From: JALTBU01 sp964410645
GTDB lineage: Bacteria > Campylobacterota > Campylobacteria > Campylobacterales > Nautiliaceae
Length of the DNA stretch: 14,964 bases
Assembly: GCA_964410645.1 (NCBI GenBank)
Contig: CAYPHV010000029.1
Coordinates: forward strand, 1 to 14,964
Direction of reading: 5' to 3'
Shown piece after piece: positions 5,888-14,188 of this stretch. Position 1 is the stretch's first letter. Each line of letters starts with the position of its first letter. Below the pieces are notes generated by a model. That model worked only from the letters and a program-made list of their open reading frames with translations, was not told the DNA's origin and made no database searches. The translations under genes were made by a program, and so were the position numbers.

Positions 5888-7173
5888 CTTTTATCTATTA
5901 TTCTTTTTGCTTTTCCCATACTTCTTTCAATAGTATAGGGTTTAACCAATTCGATTTTTGCATTAATATAAAGATTGTTTAAAAACTGATGTTTAAGCTC
6001 TTTTACAATTCTTTTTATATTTTGTTCATTGAAAGATACGTTTTCATCGATTTCGATAATAATTTCAAGTTTATCCAAATAACCTTTTTTTTCGGCAACT
6101 ATCTGATAATTCAAACTGACATCGTCATAATTTGCAATAACGTGTTCTATTTGTGACGGATATACATTTACTCCGTTAATAATAAGCATATCGTCCGCCC
6201 TGCCTTTTACACTTTCCATTCTTACAAATGTCCTGCCACATGCGCAAGGAGCTCTATTCAATCTTGTAATATCTCCCGTTCTGTATCTGATAATCGGCAG
6301 CGCCTGTTTTGTAAGAGTAGTAATTACAAGTTCCCCCTCTTCTCCTTCAGGCAATACTTCGCCTGTTGCCGGGTTAATAATTTCCGGATAAAAATGATCT
6401 TCATTTATATGAAGTCCTGTTCCTTTATTACAGCTGCCTGCAACTCCCGGTCCTATAATTTCACTTAAACCGTAAACCTCAATATATTCTATATCCCACG
6501 CTTTGGCAACTTCCTGTCTTAACCCTTCGCTTGTAGGCTCAGCCCCGAAAAATCCTACTCTTAATTTATAATCTTTTCTAAAATCAGGCCCTTCCCTTCT
6601 TGCAATTTCCGCCAAATGAAGTGCAAAACTTGGAGTTGCAAGTAAAACAGTAGCTCCGAAATCGCGCATAAGCATAAGCTGTCTATCTGTGAATCCGCCA
6701 CTTGCAGGAACTACGGCAGCTCCGATTTTTTGTGCCGCCTCATGAAATCCAAGCCCTCCCGTAAAAAGACCGTAGCCATATGCGTTATGCACAATATCTT
6801 TACTTGTTACTTCACCCATGGCATAAATTCTCGTTATAACTTCGTTCCATATATCCATATCATGTGCGCTGTATCCAACTACCGTAGGTTTTCCGGTTGT
6901 TCCGCTTGAACTGTGAATTCTTACTACTTCACTTAAGGGAATTGTAAAAAGGCCAAACGGATAATTATCTCTTAAATCCTGTTTTTTTGTAAATGGAAGT
7001 TTTTCTATGTCTTTTAATGTATTGACATCATCCGGAGTCATATGAAGCTCTTTAAATTTTTCTTTATAAAAAGGGCTCAAATGATAAACTCTTTTTAAAA
7101 CATTTTTTAATCTTTTTAACTGAAGTTTTTCTATTTCTTCCCTGCTTGCACTTTCTATTTTATTGTAAATCAT
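5881..7173 (-). CDS. paaK: Phenylacetate-CoA ligase family (aryl-acetate CoA ligase)
   Basis: Activates an aryl-acetate with ATP and CoA to the acyl-CoA, through an acyl-adenylate. It has 430 residues, full length for PaaK. The AMP-binding P-loop SSSGTTGKPT is at residues 88-97. VYGLSEIIGPGVAGSC (about 233-248), YRTGDIT (297-303), APCACGRT (308-315) and the hinge INGVNVYPSQIEHV (332-345) follow in the usual order. The gene overlaps iorB as ATGA. IorAB makes or consumes aryl-acetyl-CoA, so the ligase joins the free acids to that reaction. The true substrate could be phenylacetate, indoleacetate or hydroxyphenylacetate; sequence does not tell. A catabolic phenylacetate pathway is not visible nearby. 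Confidence 0.9.
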   Translation of the reverse strand: MIYNKIESASREEIEKLQLKRLKNVLKRVYHLSPFYKEKFKELHMTPDDVNTLKDIEKLPFTKKQDLRDNYPFGLFTIPLSEVVRIHSSSGTTGKPTVVGYSAHDMDIWNEVITRIYAMGEVTSKDIVHNAYGYGLFTGGLGFHEAAQKIGAAVVPASGGFTDRQLMLMRDFGATVLLATPSFALHLAEIARREGPDFRKDYKLRVGFFGAEPTSEGLRQEVAKAWDIEYIEVYGLSEIIGPGVAGSCNKGTGLHINEDHFYPEIINPATGEVLPEGEEGELVITTLTKQALPIIRYRTGDITRLNRAPCACGRTFVRMESVKGRADDMLIINGVNVYPSQIEHVIANYDDVSLNYQIVAEKKGYLDKLEIIIEIDENVSFNEQNIKRIVKELKHQFLNNLYINAKIELVKPYTIERSMGKAKRIIDKRK

Positions 7174-7700
7174 TTAATTTCCTTTGCGTAATTTATTGCT
7201 TTATCCAGGATTTCAAAATTTGCTTTTGCAAATTTAGGGTTTATTTCTTTGATTGCTTCCTTAATCTCATCTGTATTGAAAGGAAAATTTTTATCTTTTA
7301 CAAGTGTAATTCCAAGCATAAAAACATTTAATCCTTTAATTTCAAATATTCCTTCTTCAACTAATTTTTTGGCATTAATTATATATTTTTCTACATCGAT
7401 TTCCGGAAATTCATCAGCATTTGCCACAATTTTACCCTTCTTTTTAAGACAAGGTAAATTTAAAATAGCTTCATCCCTGTCAAGCCCTATAAGCAAATCA
7501 GCCTGGGCATAGTCAATCAGCGGAGAAAAAAAATTGCCTATTTTTATATGAGAACTGACGCTTCCGCCTCTTTGGCTCATTCCGTGATTTTCGGTACCTA
7601 AAAATTTAATTCCTTTTTTTCCCGCACATATACTTAAAACTTTCACCAGAAAAACAACCCCTTGCCCTCCGAATCCTGCAATTAAAATCTGATATTTCAT
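7170..7700 (-). CDS. iorB: Indolepyruvate ferredoxin oxidoreductase, beta subunit
   Basis: The small gamma-type domain partner of IorA. The enzyme decarboxylates aryl-pyruvates (indole-, phenyl-, hydroxyphenylpyruvate) to aryl-acetyl-CoA and reduces ferredoxin, and it can run in reverse. At 176 residues it is normal for the subunit. GFGGQGVV at 9-16 is the signature of this domain of 2-oxoacid:ferredoxin oxidoreductases, and GTENHGMSQRGGSVSSHIKIG is the typical following segment. The start has a strong GGAGGG Shine-Dalgarno sequence. It overlaps iorA upstream and paaK downstream by 4 bases each, so the three are made together. Confidence 0.93.
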   Translation of the reverse strand: MKYQILIAGFGGQGVVFLVKVLSICAGKKGIKFLGTENHGMSQRGGSVSSHIKIGNFFSPLIDYAQADLLIGLDRDEAILNLPCLKKKGKIVANADEFPEIDVEKYIINAKKLVEEGIFEIKGLNVFMLGITLVKDKNFPFNTDEIKEAIKEINPKFAKANFEILDKAINYAKEIK

Positions 7701-9499
7701 TTATCCCTCCTTATAAAAGCATTTGTCGGGCATACACCGCTTATGCAAACGCCGCACCCGATACAAAGAAGCGGGTCGATTTCAATTTTTCCTTTTTCGT
7801 TATAACTCATTGGGGGACAAACAAATTCAGTAGTGCATATATCGCAGGCAACGCATTTTTCTTCATCGACACCGGCAAAAATACCGGGCAGATTTTCTTT
7901 GGCCTTTTCTTGATCAAGCACACAAAACTGTCTACTGATAACGACTAACGGCTTATCGGTCTCATTAAATTTTTCTTTTACTTTTTTGAAAAAATTTATT
8001 GTTTTTTTTATATCGGGTTCATAAAAATATTCCATTACCTCTGCACCGCAGCCTTCAACCACTTTTTTCAAATCAACATTGGGACTCGCTCTTTCGGGGG
8101 TGTTTTGTCTTCCTGTCATTGCCACTGTAGAATTATCCAAAATTACCAAAATAAATCTTGCTTTTTGATAAACCGCATTAATCAGTGGCGATATTCCGGA
8201 ATGAAAAAATGTAGAATCCCCTATTGTCGCAATTACTGTTTTTTCCCCGTCTGCCTCGCTAAAACCGTGAGCCATGGAAACACTCGCACCCATACATAAA
8301 ACAGTATCAATCGCTTTTTGATTGACTCCCAACGTATAACAGCCTATATCCGATGGATAAATTGATTTTTTAGGTCTAAAAACTTTTTTTATTGCAAAGA
8401 ATATATCCCTGTGTGGACATCCAGGACATAAATTCGGCTTTCTGGGAGTAACATCCGTTTCAATATTAAAGACAGGTCTATAAATATTTTCTCCTTTATA
8501 AAAACCGACATTTTTTAATGCGTTTACAACCCTTTCTTTGTTCATTTCATCAACCAAATGCATATGCCCGCTCATTTTTCCATATACATTTTCAGCCCTT
8601 ACTTCTTCTTCAATTACCGGGGATGTTTCTTCTACAATCAAAACTTTTTCATATCTTTTTATTAAATTATTTAATTCACGGGGCAAAGGATAAGGCATAT
8701 CTATTTTTAAAAGATCTATATTTAACTCAAGTTCATTTAAAGCTTCCTTTACATATCCAAAAGCCGCTCCGCTTGAAATTATCAGATTTTTTGTTCCTTT
8801 TAACTTAGCAAGTTTAGGCCTAATCAACTCTTCATAATTAAATTTTCTTATTTTTTCAAGCCTGCTTAGACGTTCAAATGCCTGCTTTAATCTTCCGTTT
8901 CTGGGAACCGCCGCCCATCTTGGAATATCTCTTTGAAAATTCCCTTTTACTGTTTCAAATTTATGCTCTTTTAATTCAACCGTTTCACGGGAATGCGAGA
9001 CCCTCATAACGCTTCTTAGCATTACAACCGTTTCAAACTTTTTTGAAATTTCAGAAGCTTTTATGGCAAACTCATATGCTTCGGACGGAGCTCCCGGATC
9101 AAGCACTGGAATTTTTGCATATCTTGCAAATTCACGGCTGTCCTGCTCTGTCTGAGAAGAATAAAATCCGGGGTCATCCGCCACAACTAAAACAAAACTG
9201 CCAATATTACCTATAAAACTGGCGCTCATAAGCGAATCACTCGCCACATTAAGCCCGACCTGTTTCATAGTAACCGCAGAATTTACTCCTGCAATCGCCC
9301 CTGCATATGCAACTTCAAACCCCACTTTTTCATTTGTGGCCCATTCGGCGTAAAGAGGAATATTAAACTGTTTTTTTATTTTTTGAACCGTAGTTAAAAT
9401 TTCACTGGAAGGAGTTCCCGGATAACCGCTTATCATTTGCGTATCGCTGTGAACAAGCCCCCAGGCAATAGCCTCATTGCCTAAAAGAATTTTTTTCAT
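7697..9499 (-). CDS. iorA: Indolepyruvate ferredoxin oxidoreductase, alpha subunit
   Basis: The catalytic subunit carrying thiamine diphosphate and two [4Fe-4S] clusters. It has 600 residues, as in archaeal and other IorA. The pyrimidine-binding domain starts with GYPGTPSSE (about 25-33). The TPP-binding domain begins with CPGCPHRD and contains the GDSTFFHSG...LDNS stretch. The C-terminal ferredoxin domain has Cys549, 552, 555 and 561, and Cys579, 582, 585 and 590. Its first motif is spaced C-x2-C-x2-C-x5-C. The wider x5 is also seen in other IorA proteins as I recall. It is the first gene of the iorA-iorB-paaK operon, with AAAGG before the ATG. Electrons go to or come from ferredoxin, which in an autotroph can drive reductive carboxylation. 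Confidence 0.95.
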   Translation of the reverse strand: MKKILLGNEAIAWGLVHSDTQMISGYPGTPSSEILTTVQKIKKQFNIPLYAEWATNEKVGFEVAYAGAIAGVNSAVTMKQVGLNVASDSLMSASFIGNIGSFVLVVADDPGFYSSQTEQDSREFARYAKIPVLDPGAPSEAYEFAIKASEISKKFETVVMLRSVMRVSHSRETVELKEHKFETVKGNFQRDIPRWAAVPRNGRLKQAFERLSRLEKIRKFNYEELIRPKLAKLKGTKNLIISSGAAFGYVKEALNELELNIDLLKIDMPYPLPRELNNLIKRYEKVLIVEETSPVIEEEVRAENVYGKMSGHMHLVDEMNKERVVNALKNVGFYKGENIYRPVFNIETDVTPRKPNLCPGCPHRDIFFAIKKVFRPKKSIYPSDIGCYTLGVNQKAIDTVLCMGASVSMAHGFSEADGEKTVIATIGDSTFFHSGISPLINAVYQKARFILVILDNSTVAMTGRQNTPERASPNVDLKKVVEGCGAEVMEYFYEPDIKKTINFFKKVKEKFNETDKPLVVISRQFCVLDQEKAKENLPGIFAGVDEEKCVACDICTTEFVCPPMSYNEKGKIEIDPLLCIGCGVCISGVCPTNAFIRRDK

Positions 9500-9544
9500 A
9501 CCAAACCTTTTAAATTATTTTTTCATCGATGTTAAATCTTTTTT

Positions 9545-9550
9545 AGTATA
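9545..9550 (-). promoter_or_regulatory. Candidate -10 box for iorA-iorB-paaK
   Basis: The minus strand reads TATACT. A start near 9538 would leave a leader of about 39 bases. The hexamer shares four bases with the -10 box of the divergent uvrC promoter, so polymerase cannot occupy both at once. No -35 is recognisable. Confidence 0.4.
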
Positions 9551-9552
9551 AT
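9547..9552 (+). promoter_or_regulatory. -10 box for uvrC-ribF
   Basis: A perfect TATAAT, with a start expected near 9559 and a leader of about 15 bases. That leader carries the AAAGGG Shine-Dalgarno sequence (9563-9568). It overlaps the candidate iorA -10 box on the other strand. Confidence 0.55.
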
Positions 9553-9573
9553 TTTTACAAAAAAAGGGACATA

Positions 9574-11382
9574 TTGCAAGAAAAAATCAAAAATTTACCT
9601 GATAAACCGGGCGTTTATCAATATTTTGATAAAAATGAAAAACTTTTATATGTGGGAAAAGCAAAAAATTTGAAAAAAAGGGTAAAAAGTTATTTCAGAT
9701 TCAATCCGTTCCGCCCGGCTGACAATTTAAGCAAAAGAATATATAAAATGATAAGCGAAGCTAAAAAATTGAATTATATTGTGGTAGAAAACGAAAGCGA
9801 CGCTTTAATACTGGAAAATTCGTTTATAAAACAGTTAAAACCAAAGTATAATATTCTTTTAAGGGACGATAAAACATATCCTTATATTTATATAAATTTA
9901 AATGAAGATTTTCCAAGATTGGAAATTACAAGAAAAATTATAAAAGGACAAAACATTAAGTATTTCGGACCTTTCAGCAGCGGGGCCGGTGCAATTCTTA
10001 AAACCATATATGAAGAAATACCCCTTGTTCAGTCAAAAGGATGTGTAAAACGCAAAAAAGCATGTCTTTATTACCAAATAGGAAAATGCCTTGCGCCGTG
10101 TATCGGGAAAGTTGACAAAAAGGAATATGGTAAACTTGTTAAAAAAGCTGTAAGGCTTATACATAATAAAAAAAGTATTTTACAAATTTTGAAGAAAAAA
10201 ATGAAAAAATTTTCAGAAAATCTCGAATTTGAAGAAGCGGCTAAAATCAGAGACAGAATAAAATCTATCGAAAATACCGAAGTTTATTCAAATGTAGATT
10301 TGGCAAAGCTTCAGGATATTGATGTTTTTGTGGTTCATATATTTGGCAAAAAAGCGGTTGTGATAAGAATTTTCGTAAGACATGGAAAAGTCATTGCAAG
10401 TTCCCATAATATAATAAATTCGCAGGAAATTCCAGAAAAAAATGAAATTTATACCCAGGCTATTTTGGAATTTTATACGCATAAAACACCTTTAATTTCA
10501 AATAAAATTCTGGTAGGTGATTCTTTCGGGGAAATCAAATTGCTTGAAGAATATTTAAGCCGAAAATTCAATAAAAAAATTAAAATTGAAAGCAGTGAAA
10601 GCAATTTAATTAAATTAGCAAAAATAAACGCACTGGAAATTATCAAAAACCAAAAAGAAGACACTCTTTTGGATGAAATTAAAATACTTTTCGGACTTCA
10701 GAATATTCCGTATAAAATAGAAACGTTTGACACCTCGCATATGATGGGTCAGGCAAATGTGGGAAGTATGGTTGTATGGGAAAACGGAAAATTTAAAAAA
10801 AACAGTTACAGACATTATAATCTACAAAGCAAGAACGAATATTCCCAAATGAGAGAGCTGCTGAGCAGAAGAGCCTTAAACTTTGGAGAAAATTACCCCC
10901 CTGATTTGTGGCTGATCGACGGAGGCGCAGCCCAGTTAAATCTGGCAAAAGAGATAATCGATTCCACGGGGGCAAATGTTGATGCGCTTGCTATTTCAAA
11001 AGAAAAAATAGACGCAAAAGCCCACCGTGCAAAAGGAGCGGCAAAAGACACTGTTTATTTTTTTGGCGCTTTGGTTCGTTCCGGATTCAAAATTGAAAAA
11101 ATTAATTTAAGCACATCCGACGCAAGACTTAATTTTTTACAGCGTTTAAGAGACGAAGCGCACAGATTTGCCATAGAATTTCACAGAAAACAGAAAATTA
11201 AAAGCGACATGCAAAACGAACTGCTAAAAATAAAAGGAATCGGGAAAGCAAAAATGACAAAACTTTTAAATTATTTCGGGACATTTGAAAATATTAAAAA
11301 CGCTTCTTTTGAAGAATTGGAAGTTTTACTGAGTAAAAACGATGCAAAAGCTGTTAAAAGTCATTCAGAGGAACAAAAATGA
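9574..11382 (+). CDS. uvrC: UvrABC excinuclease subunit C
   Basis: Makes the two incisions on either side of a DNA lesion in nucleotide excision repair, after UvrA/UvrB recognition. It has 602 residues, full length. The GIY-YIG nuclease domain shows GVY at 13-15, YVG at 26-28, Arg36 and Glu81. Cys157, 164, 172 and 176 resemble the cluster-binding cysteines reported for UvrC, in the frame CLYYQIGKCLAPC. The UVR motif (about 205-235) binds UvrB. The RNase H-like second nuclease has Asp386 (FDTSHMMG), Asp449 (LIDGGAAQ) and His530. A helix-hairpin-helix pair (KIKGIGKAKMTKLLNYFG) follows. The start is TTG: AAAGGG lies six bases before it and no in-frame ATG is available. The stop overlaps the next gene as ATGA. 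Confidence 0.96.
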   Translation: MQEKIKNLPDKPGVYQYFDKNEKLLYVGKAKNLKKRVKSYFRFNPFRPADNLSKRIYKMISEAKKLNYIVVENESDALILENSFIKQLKPKYNILLRDDKTYPYIYINLNEDFPRLEITRKIIKGQNIKYFGPFSSGAGAILKTIYEEIPLVQSKGCVKRKKACLYYQIGKCLAPCIGKVDKKEYGKLVKKAVRLIHNKKSILQILKKKMKKFSENLEFEEAAKIRDRIKSIENTEVYSNVDLAKLQDIDVFVVHIFGKKAVVIRIFVRHGKVIASSHNIINSQEIPEKNEIYTQAILEFYTHKTPLISNKILVGDSFGEIKLLEEYLSRKFNKKIKIESSESNLIKLAKINALEIIKNQKEDTLLDEIKILFGLQNIPYKIETFDTSHMMGQANVGSMVVWENGKFKKNSYRHYNLQSKNEYSQMRELLSRRALNFGENYPPDLWLIDGGAAQLNLAKEIIDSTGANVDALAISKEKIDAKAHRAKGAAKDTVYFFGALVRSGFKIEKINLSTSDARLNFLQRLRDEAHRFAIEFHRKQKIKSDMQNELLKIKGIGKAKMTKLLNYFGTFENIKNASFEELEVLLSKNDAKAVKSHSEEQK

Positions 11383-12146
11383 AAACGACAATCGGCGGAT
11401 TCGACGGAATGCATATTGCACATAAAGAATTAATAAACAAAAGCGACAGTTATTTGGTAATTGAAAAAAATTCCACTCTTACGCCTTATTTTGACAGAAT
11501 CGAATATTCTCCAAAACTTTTGGATATTTTCCAATTAAAAAAAATAAAGCATTTAAGCAAAGACGATTTTATTGACATTTTAAAAAATTACGGAGTAAAA
11601 AAAATTATTGTAGGATATGACTTTAAATTTGGAAAAAACAAGCGGGGAAACATTCAAGATTTACAAAAAGCATTTGAAACAGAAATAATTAACGAAATAA
11701 AAATAGATAGTATCGGAGTGCATTCACATTTTATAAGAAATCTGATAATGCAGAACAAAATAACCCTTGCCAATAAATTTTTGGGCCACACGTTCAAAAT
11801 CAAAGGTGTTCAGCTCAAAGGACAGGGTCTTGGACAAAAAGAATTCTTGCCGACAATTAATATAAAACCGCTTCATAATTACACTCTTCCAACGGGGGTA
11901 TTTATCACAAAAACAAATCATTTTCCGTCTGTTACGTTTGTAGGAATCCGGTCAACCGACAATAATTTTTCCATTGAAACGCACATTATAAATTCGTTGG
12001 AAATCCCAAATTTTAAATTAATACAAATTGAATTTATTGATTTTTTAAGAAAAAACAGAAGATTTGACAAATTCAGCGAATTAAGAAAACAGATTAAAAT
12101 AGACAAGCAACAAGCGTTAAACCATCTGAAATATGAAAATCATTGA
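11379..12146 (+). CDS. ribF: Bifunctional riboflavin kinase / FAD synthetase
   Basis: Makes FMN from riboflavin and FAD from FMN, in the cytosol. At 255 residues it is shorter than the usual 280-310. The N-terminal FAD synthetase domain starts at once with GGFDGMHIAHKELI, the nucleotidyltransferase HxxH motif, and continues with IVGYDFKFGKNKRGN. The C-terminal kinase domain has GQGLGQKEFLPTINI (the flavokinase PTxN motif), GVFITKT and a degenerate VGIRSTDNNFSIETHII where most relatives read IGxxPTF...E.HLLDF. The end, ELRKQIKIDKQQAL, is typical. It is therefore recognisable but diverged. The ATG overlaps the uvrC stop, so it is coupled to uvrC. NadB upstream in the window is an FAD enzyme, but it is not co-transcribed with this gene. 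Confidence 0.83.
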   Translation: MKTTIGGFDGMHIAHKELINKSDSYLVIEKNSTLTPYFDRIEYSPKLLDIFQLKKIKHLSKDDFIDILKNYGVKKIIVGYDFKFGKNKRGNIQDLQKAFETEIINEIKIDSIGVHSHFIRNLIMQNKITLANKFLGHTFKIKGVQLKGQGLGQKEFLPTINIKPLHNYTLPTGVFITKTNHFPSVTFVGIRSTDNNFSIETHIINSLEIPNFKLIQIEFIDFLRKNRRFDKFSELRKQIKIDKQQALNHLKYENH

Positions 12147-12191
12147 CAAACACATAATAATCGACAAAACAGTTAATGCATCAATTTTCAT
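12117..12191 (-). CDS. Possible 24-residue membrane micro-protein
   Basis: A very short frame with strong expression signals. AAGGAGG stands five bases before the ATG at 12191, the best Shine-Dalgarno sequence of the window. An extended -10 (TGTTATATT) lies at 12249-12241. The peptide begins MKIDALTVLSIIM and ends MIFIFQMV; after the first few residues it is almost purely hydrophobic and would form one membrane helix. The last 30 bases overlap the 3' end of ribF in antisense. I do not recognise a family. Small respiratory-complex subunits and type I toxins look like this in general, but nothing here assigns either role. Being only 24 codons long it may also be a chance frame. Confidence 0.45.
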   Translation of the reverse strand: MKIDALTVLSIIMCLSMIFIFQMV

Positions 12192-12228
12192 TTTTACCTC
12201 CTTATTTGGCAATAAAAGTTTAACAAGG

Positions 12229-12234
12229 TAAAAT
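12229..12234 (+). promoter_or_regulatory. Candidate -10 box for uup
   Basis: TAAAAT, with a start expected near 12241 and a leader of about 19 bases containing AAAGG. It overlaps the predicted start of the minus-strand micro-protein transcript. Confidence 0.4.
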
Positions 12235-12240
12235 TACAAA

Positions 12241-12249
12241 AATATAACA
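12241..12249 (-). promoter_or_regulatory. Extended -10 promoter for the micro-protein frame
   Basis: The minus strand reads TGTTATATT, one mismatch from the TG-n-TATAAT consensus. The start would be near 12234, giving a leader of about 43 bases. Each of this and the uup -10 box sits on the other's predicted start site. Confidence 0.4.
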
Positions 12250-12259
12250 AAGGTAAAAA

Positions 12260-14188
12260 GTGGCACTTATTGATTTATTGGATGTTTCAAAAAAATTTGA
12301 AGCTCAAAAAATTTTATGTAATATAGAATTTCATATAGACAGTGGAGAAAGAATAGCCTTAATAGGAAAAAACGGAAGCGGAAAATCCACGCTTATGAAA
12401 ATAATAGACGGCACCATTGATTCGGATGAAGGTGAAATTATCACTAAAAACGGAATTAAAATAAAAAGACTTATGCAACAACCCAAATTTAAAGAAAACC
12501 TAAGCGTAAAAAAAGCAATAGAAAACGAACTGACAGAATTTAAAACTGCTTATGAAAAATATTTGAAATTACTGGATTTAATGGTAAAACAACCGGAAAA
12601 CAAGGCGTATCAAAATGAGCTTGATCAAATCTCAAAATTTCTTGATTTTCATAATGCATGGAATATAGACGACAGAATTGAGAGAATTATGCAGGAATTT
12701 GATTTAAAAAAATATGAAAATAAAGATATCGCATTTTTAAGCGGGGGCGAACAAAGAAAAGTTGCACTTGCAAGTCTGCTTCTTCAAAAACCTGATGTTT
12801 TACTTTTAGACGAGCCTACCAATCATCTTGATGTATATATGACAGAATTTTTGGAAGAGATGCTTTTAAAAGAACATTTTACTTTTTTGGTAGTAAGCCA
12901 TGACAGATATTTTATAGACAGAATCGCAACACGTGTAGTTGAACTTGAAAATTGTAAATTAAGAAGTTTCAAAGGAGGTTACGCCTCTTATCTAAAGCAA
13001 AAGGAAGCATTGCTAAAAACAAAAGAAAATAAATTTCAAAACGAATTAAGACTTTTAAAAAGGGAAGAAGAATGGCTAAATGGTGGAGTAAAAGCAAGAT
13101 TTAAAAGAAACGAGGGGCGAAAAAGTAAAGTATTGGGACTGCGTGAAAAATTAAAAGAAGATAAAAGGGAAATCCGTCAGATAGAAATACAGTTAAAGCG
13201 TGAAATGTTTCAAAATAAAGAAGAAAAAACAAACAAACAAAAATTAATATTTGAAATAGAAAAATTAAACAAATCAATCGGAAATAAATTGCTGATAAAA
13301 GATTTTACAACCAGAATTTTACAAAAAGACAAAATTGCCATAGTGGGTAAAAACGGAAGCGGTAAGTCAACATTTCTTAAAATATTAATAGGGGAAGAAA
13401 TACCTGAAAGCGGAATTGTAAAAATAGGAGAAAATATTAAGATTGGCTATTTAGACCAAAGCAAATCTTTACTTAACGATGAAAAAGATTTAATAGAAAC
13501 TTTTTGTCCACAGGGAGGTGATCATGTAAATATTATGGGCAAAAGTATGCATGTTTACGGATATTTAAAAGAATTTCTTTTCCCTCAGGAATATTTGACA
13601 AAAAAAATCGGAATATTAAGCGGCGGAGAAAAAAGCAGAATTGCACTGGCTCTGCTTTTTACTAAAAATTTTGACGTTTTAATTTTAGATGAACCTACAA
13701 ATGATTTAGATATTCCTACAATAAATATTTTGGAAGAATTTTTAACGGATTTTAATGGCTGTATAGTTTTCGTAAGTCATGACAGATATTTTGTAGATAA
13801 AATCGCCAAAAAACTTTTTATTTTTAAAGATAAAGGAATTATAGAAGAAAGTTTTATCCCCTATACAGAATATCTCGAAATAGAAAAAGAGCTTAAAGAA
13901 ATTGAAAATGTAAAAAGCAAAATGAAAAATGAAAAAAGGCCGAAAAGAAAACCCAAAAAACTGAGTTACAAAGAACAAAAAGAGCTTGAAGAACTTCCAA
14001 AATTAATAGAAGAGCTTGAAAGCACGATTGCTGAAATTGAAAAATGCCTGACAAATCCTGACTGCTATAATGAAAAAGGTCTTACCGATTTAAGCTGCGA
14101 ACTTGAAGAAGTAAAAAAAATATATAATAAAAAAATAGAACACTATTTTGAACTTGAAGAAAAAAAAGAAAAATTAGAAAATGCTTAA
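12260..14188 (+). CDS. uup: ABC-F ATPase, Uup type
   Basis: A soluble protein with two ATP-binding cassettes and no membrane segment, of the ABC-F group that works on the ribosome; Uup itself is also linked to transposon excision and DNA structure in E. coli. It has 642 residues. Cassette 1 has Walker A GKNGSGKST (about 36-44), signature LSGGEQRKVALA (about 161-172) and Walker B LLLDEPTNHLD (about 182-192). A charged linker around 245-325 is the P-site tRNA-interaction motif region. Cassette 2 has GKNGSGKST (about 364), LSGGEKSRIALA (about 454) and LILDEPTNDLD (about 475). A lysine-rich stretch and a C-terminal coiled coil (about 570-642, PKLIEELESTIAEIEK) are the mark of Uup rather than EttA. 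The start is GTG with AAAGG six bases upstream. The last bases overlap the next gene. Confidence 0.88.
   Translation: MALIDLLDVSKKFEAQKILCNIEFHIDSGERIALIGKNGSGKSTLMKIIDGTIDSDEGEIITKNGIKIKRLMQQPKFKENLSVKKAIENELTEFKTAYEKYLKLLDLMVKQPENKAYQNELDQISKFLDFHNAWNIDDRIERIMQEFDLKKYENKDIAFLSGGEQRKVALASLLLQKPDVLLLDEPTNHLDVYMTEFLEEMLLKEHFTFLVVSHDRYFIDRIATRVVELENCKLRSFKGGYASYLKQKEALLKTKENKFQNELRLLKREEEWLNGGVKARFKRNEGRKSKVLGLREKLKEDKREIRQIEIQLKREMFQNKEEKTNKQKLIFEIEKLNKSIGNKLLIKDFTTRILQKDKIAIVGKNGSGKSTFLKILIGEEIPESGIVKIGENIKIGYLDQSKSLLNDEKDLIETFCPQGGDHVNIMGKSMHVYGYLKEFLFPQEYLTKKIGILSGGEKSRIALALLFTKNFDVLILDEPTNDLDIPTINILEEFLTDFNGCIVFVSHDRYFVDKIAKKLFIFKDKGIIEESFIPYTEYLEIEKELKEIENVKSKMKNEKRPKRKPKKLSYKEQKELEELPKLIEELESTIAEIEKCLTNPDCYNEKGLTDLSCELEEVKKIYNKKIEHYFELEEKKEKLENA

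Noticed and set aside
8518..8808. Plus-strand frame inside iorA
   Set aside because: Shadow frame opposite a conserved enzyme; no supporting signal.
13742..13978. Minus-strand Phe/Tyr-rich frame inside uup
   Set aside because: The Phe/Lys-rich appearance is the antisense reading of Lys/Glu codons in the coiled-coil part of uup.
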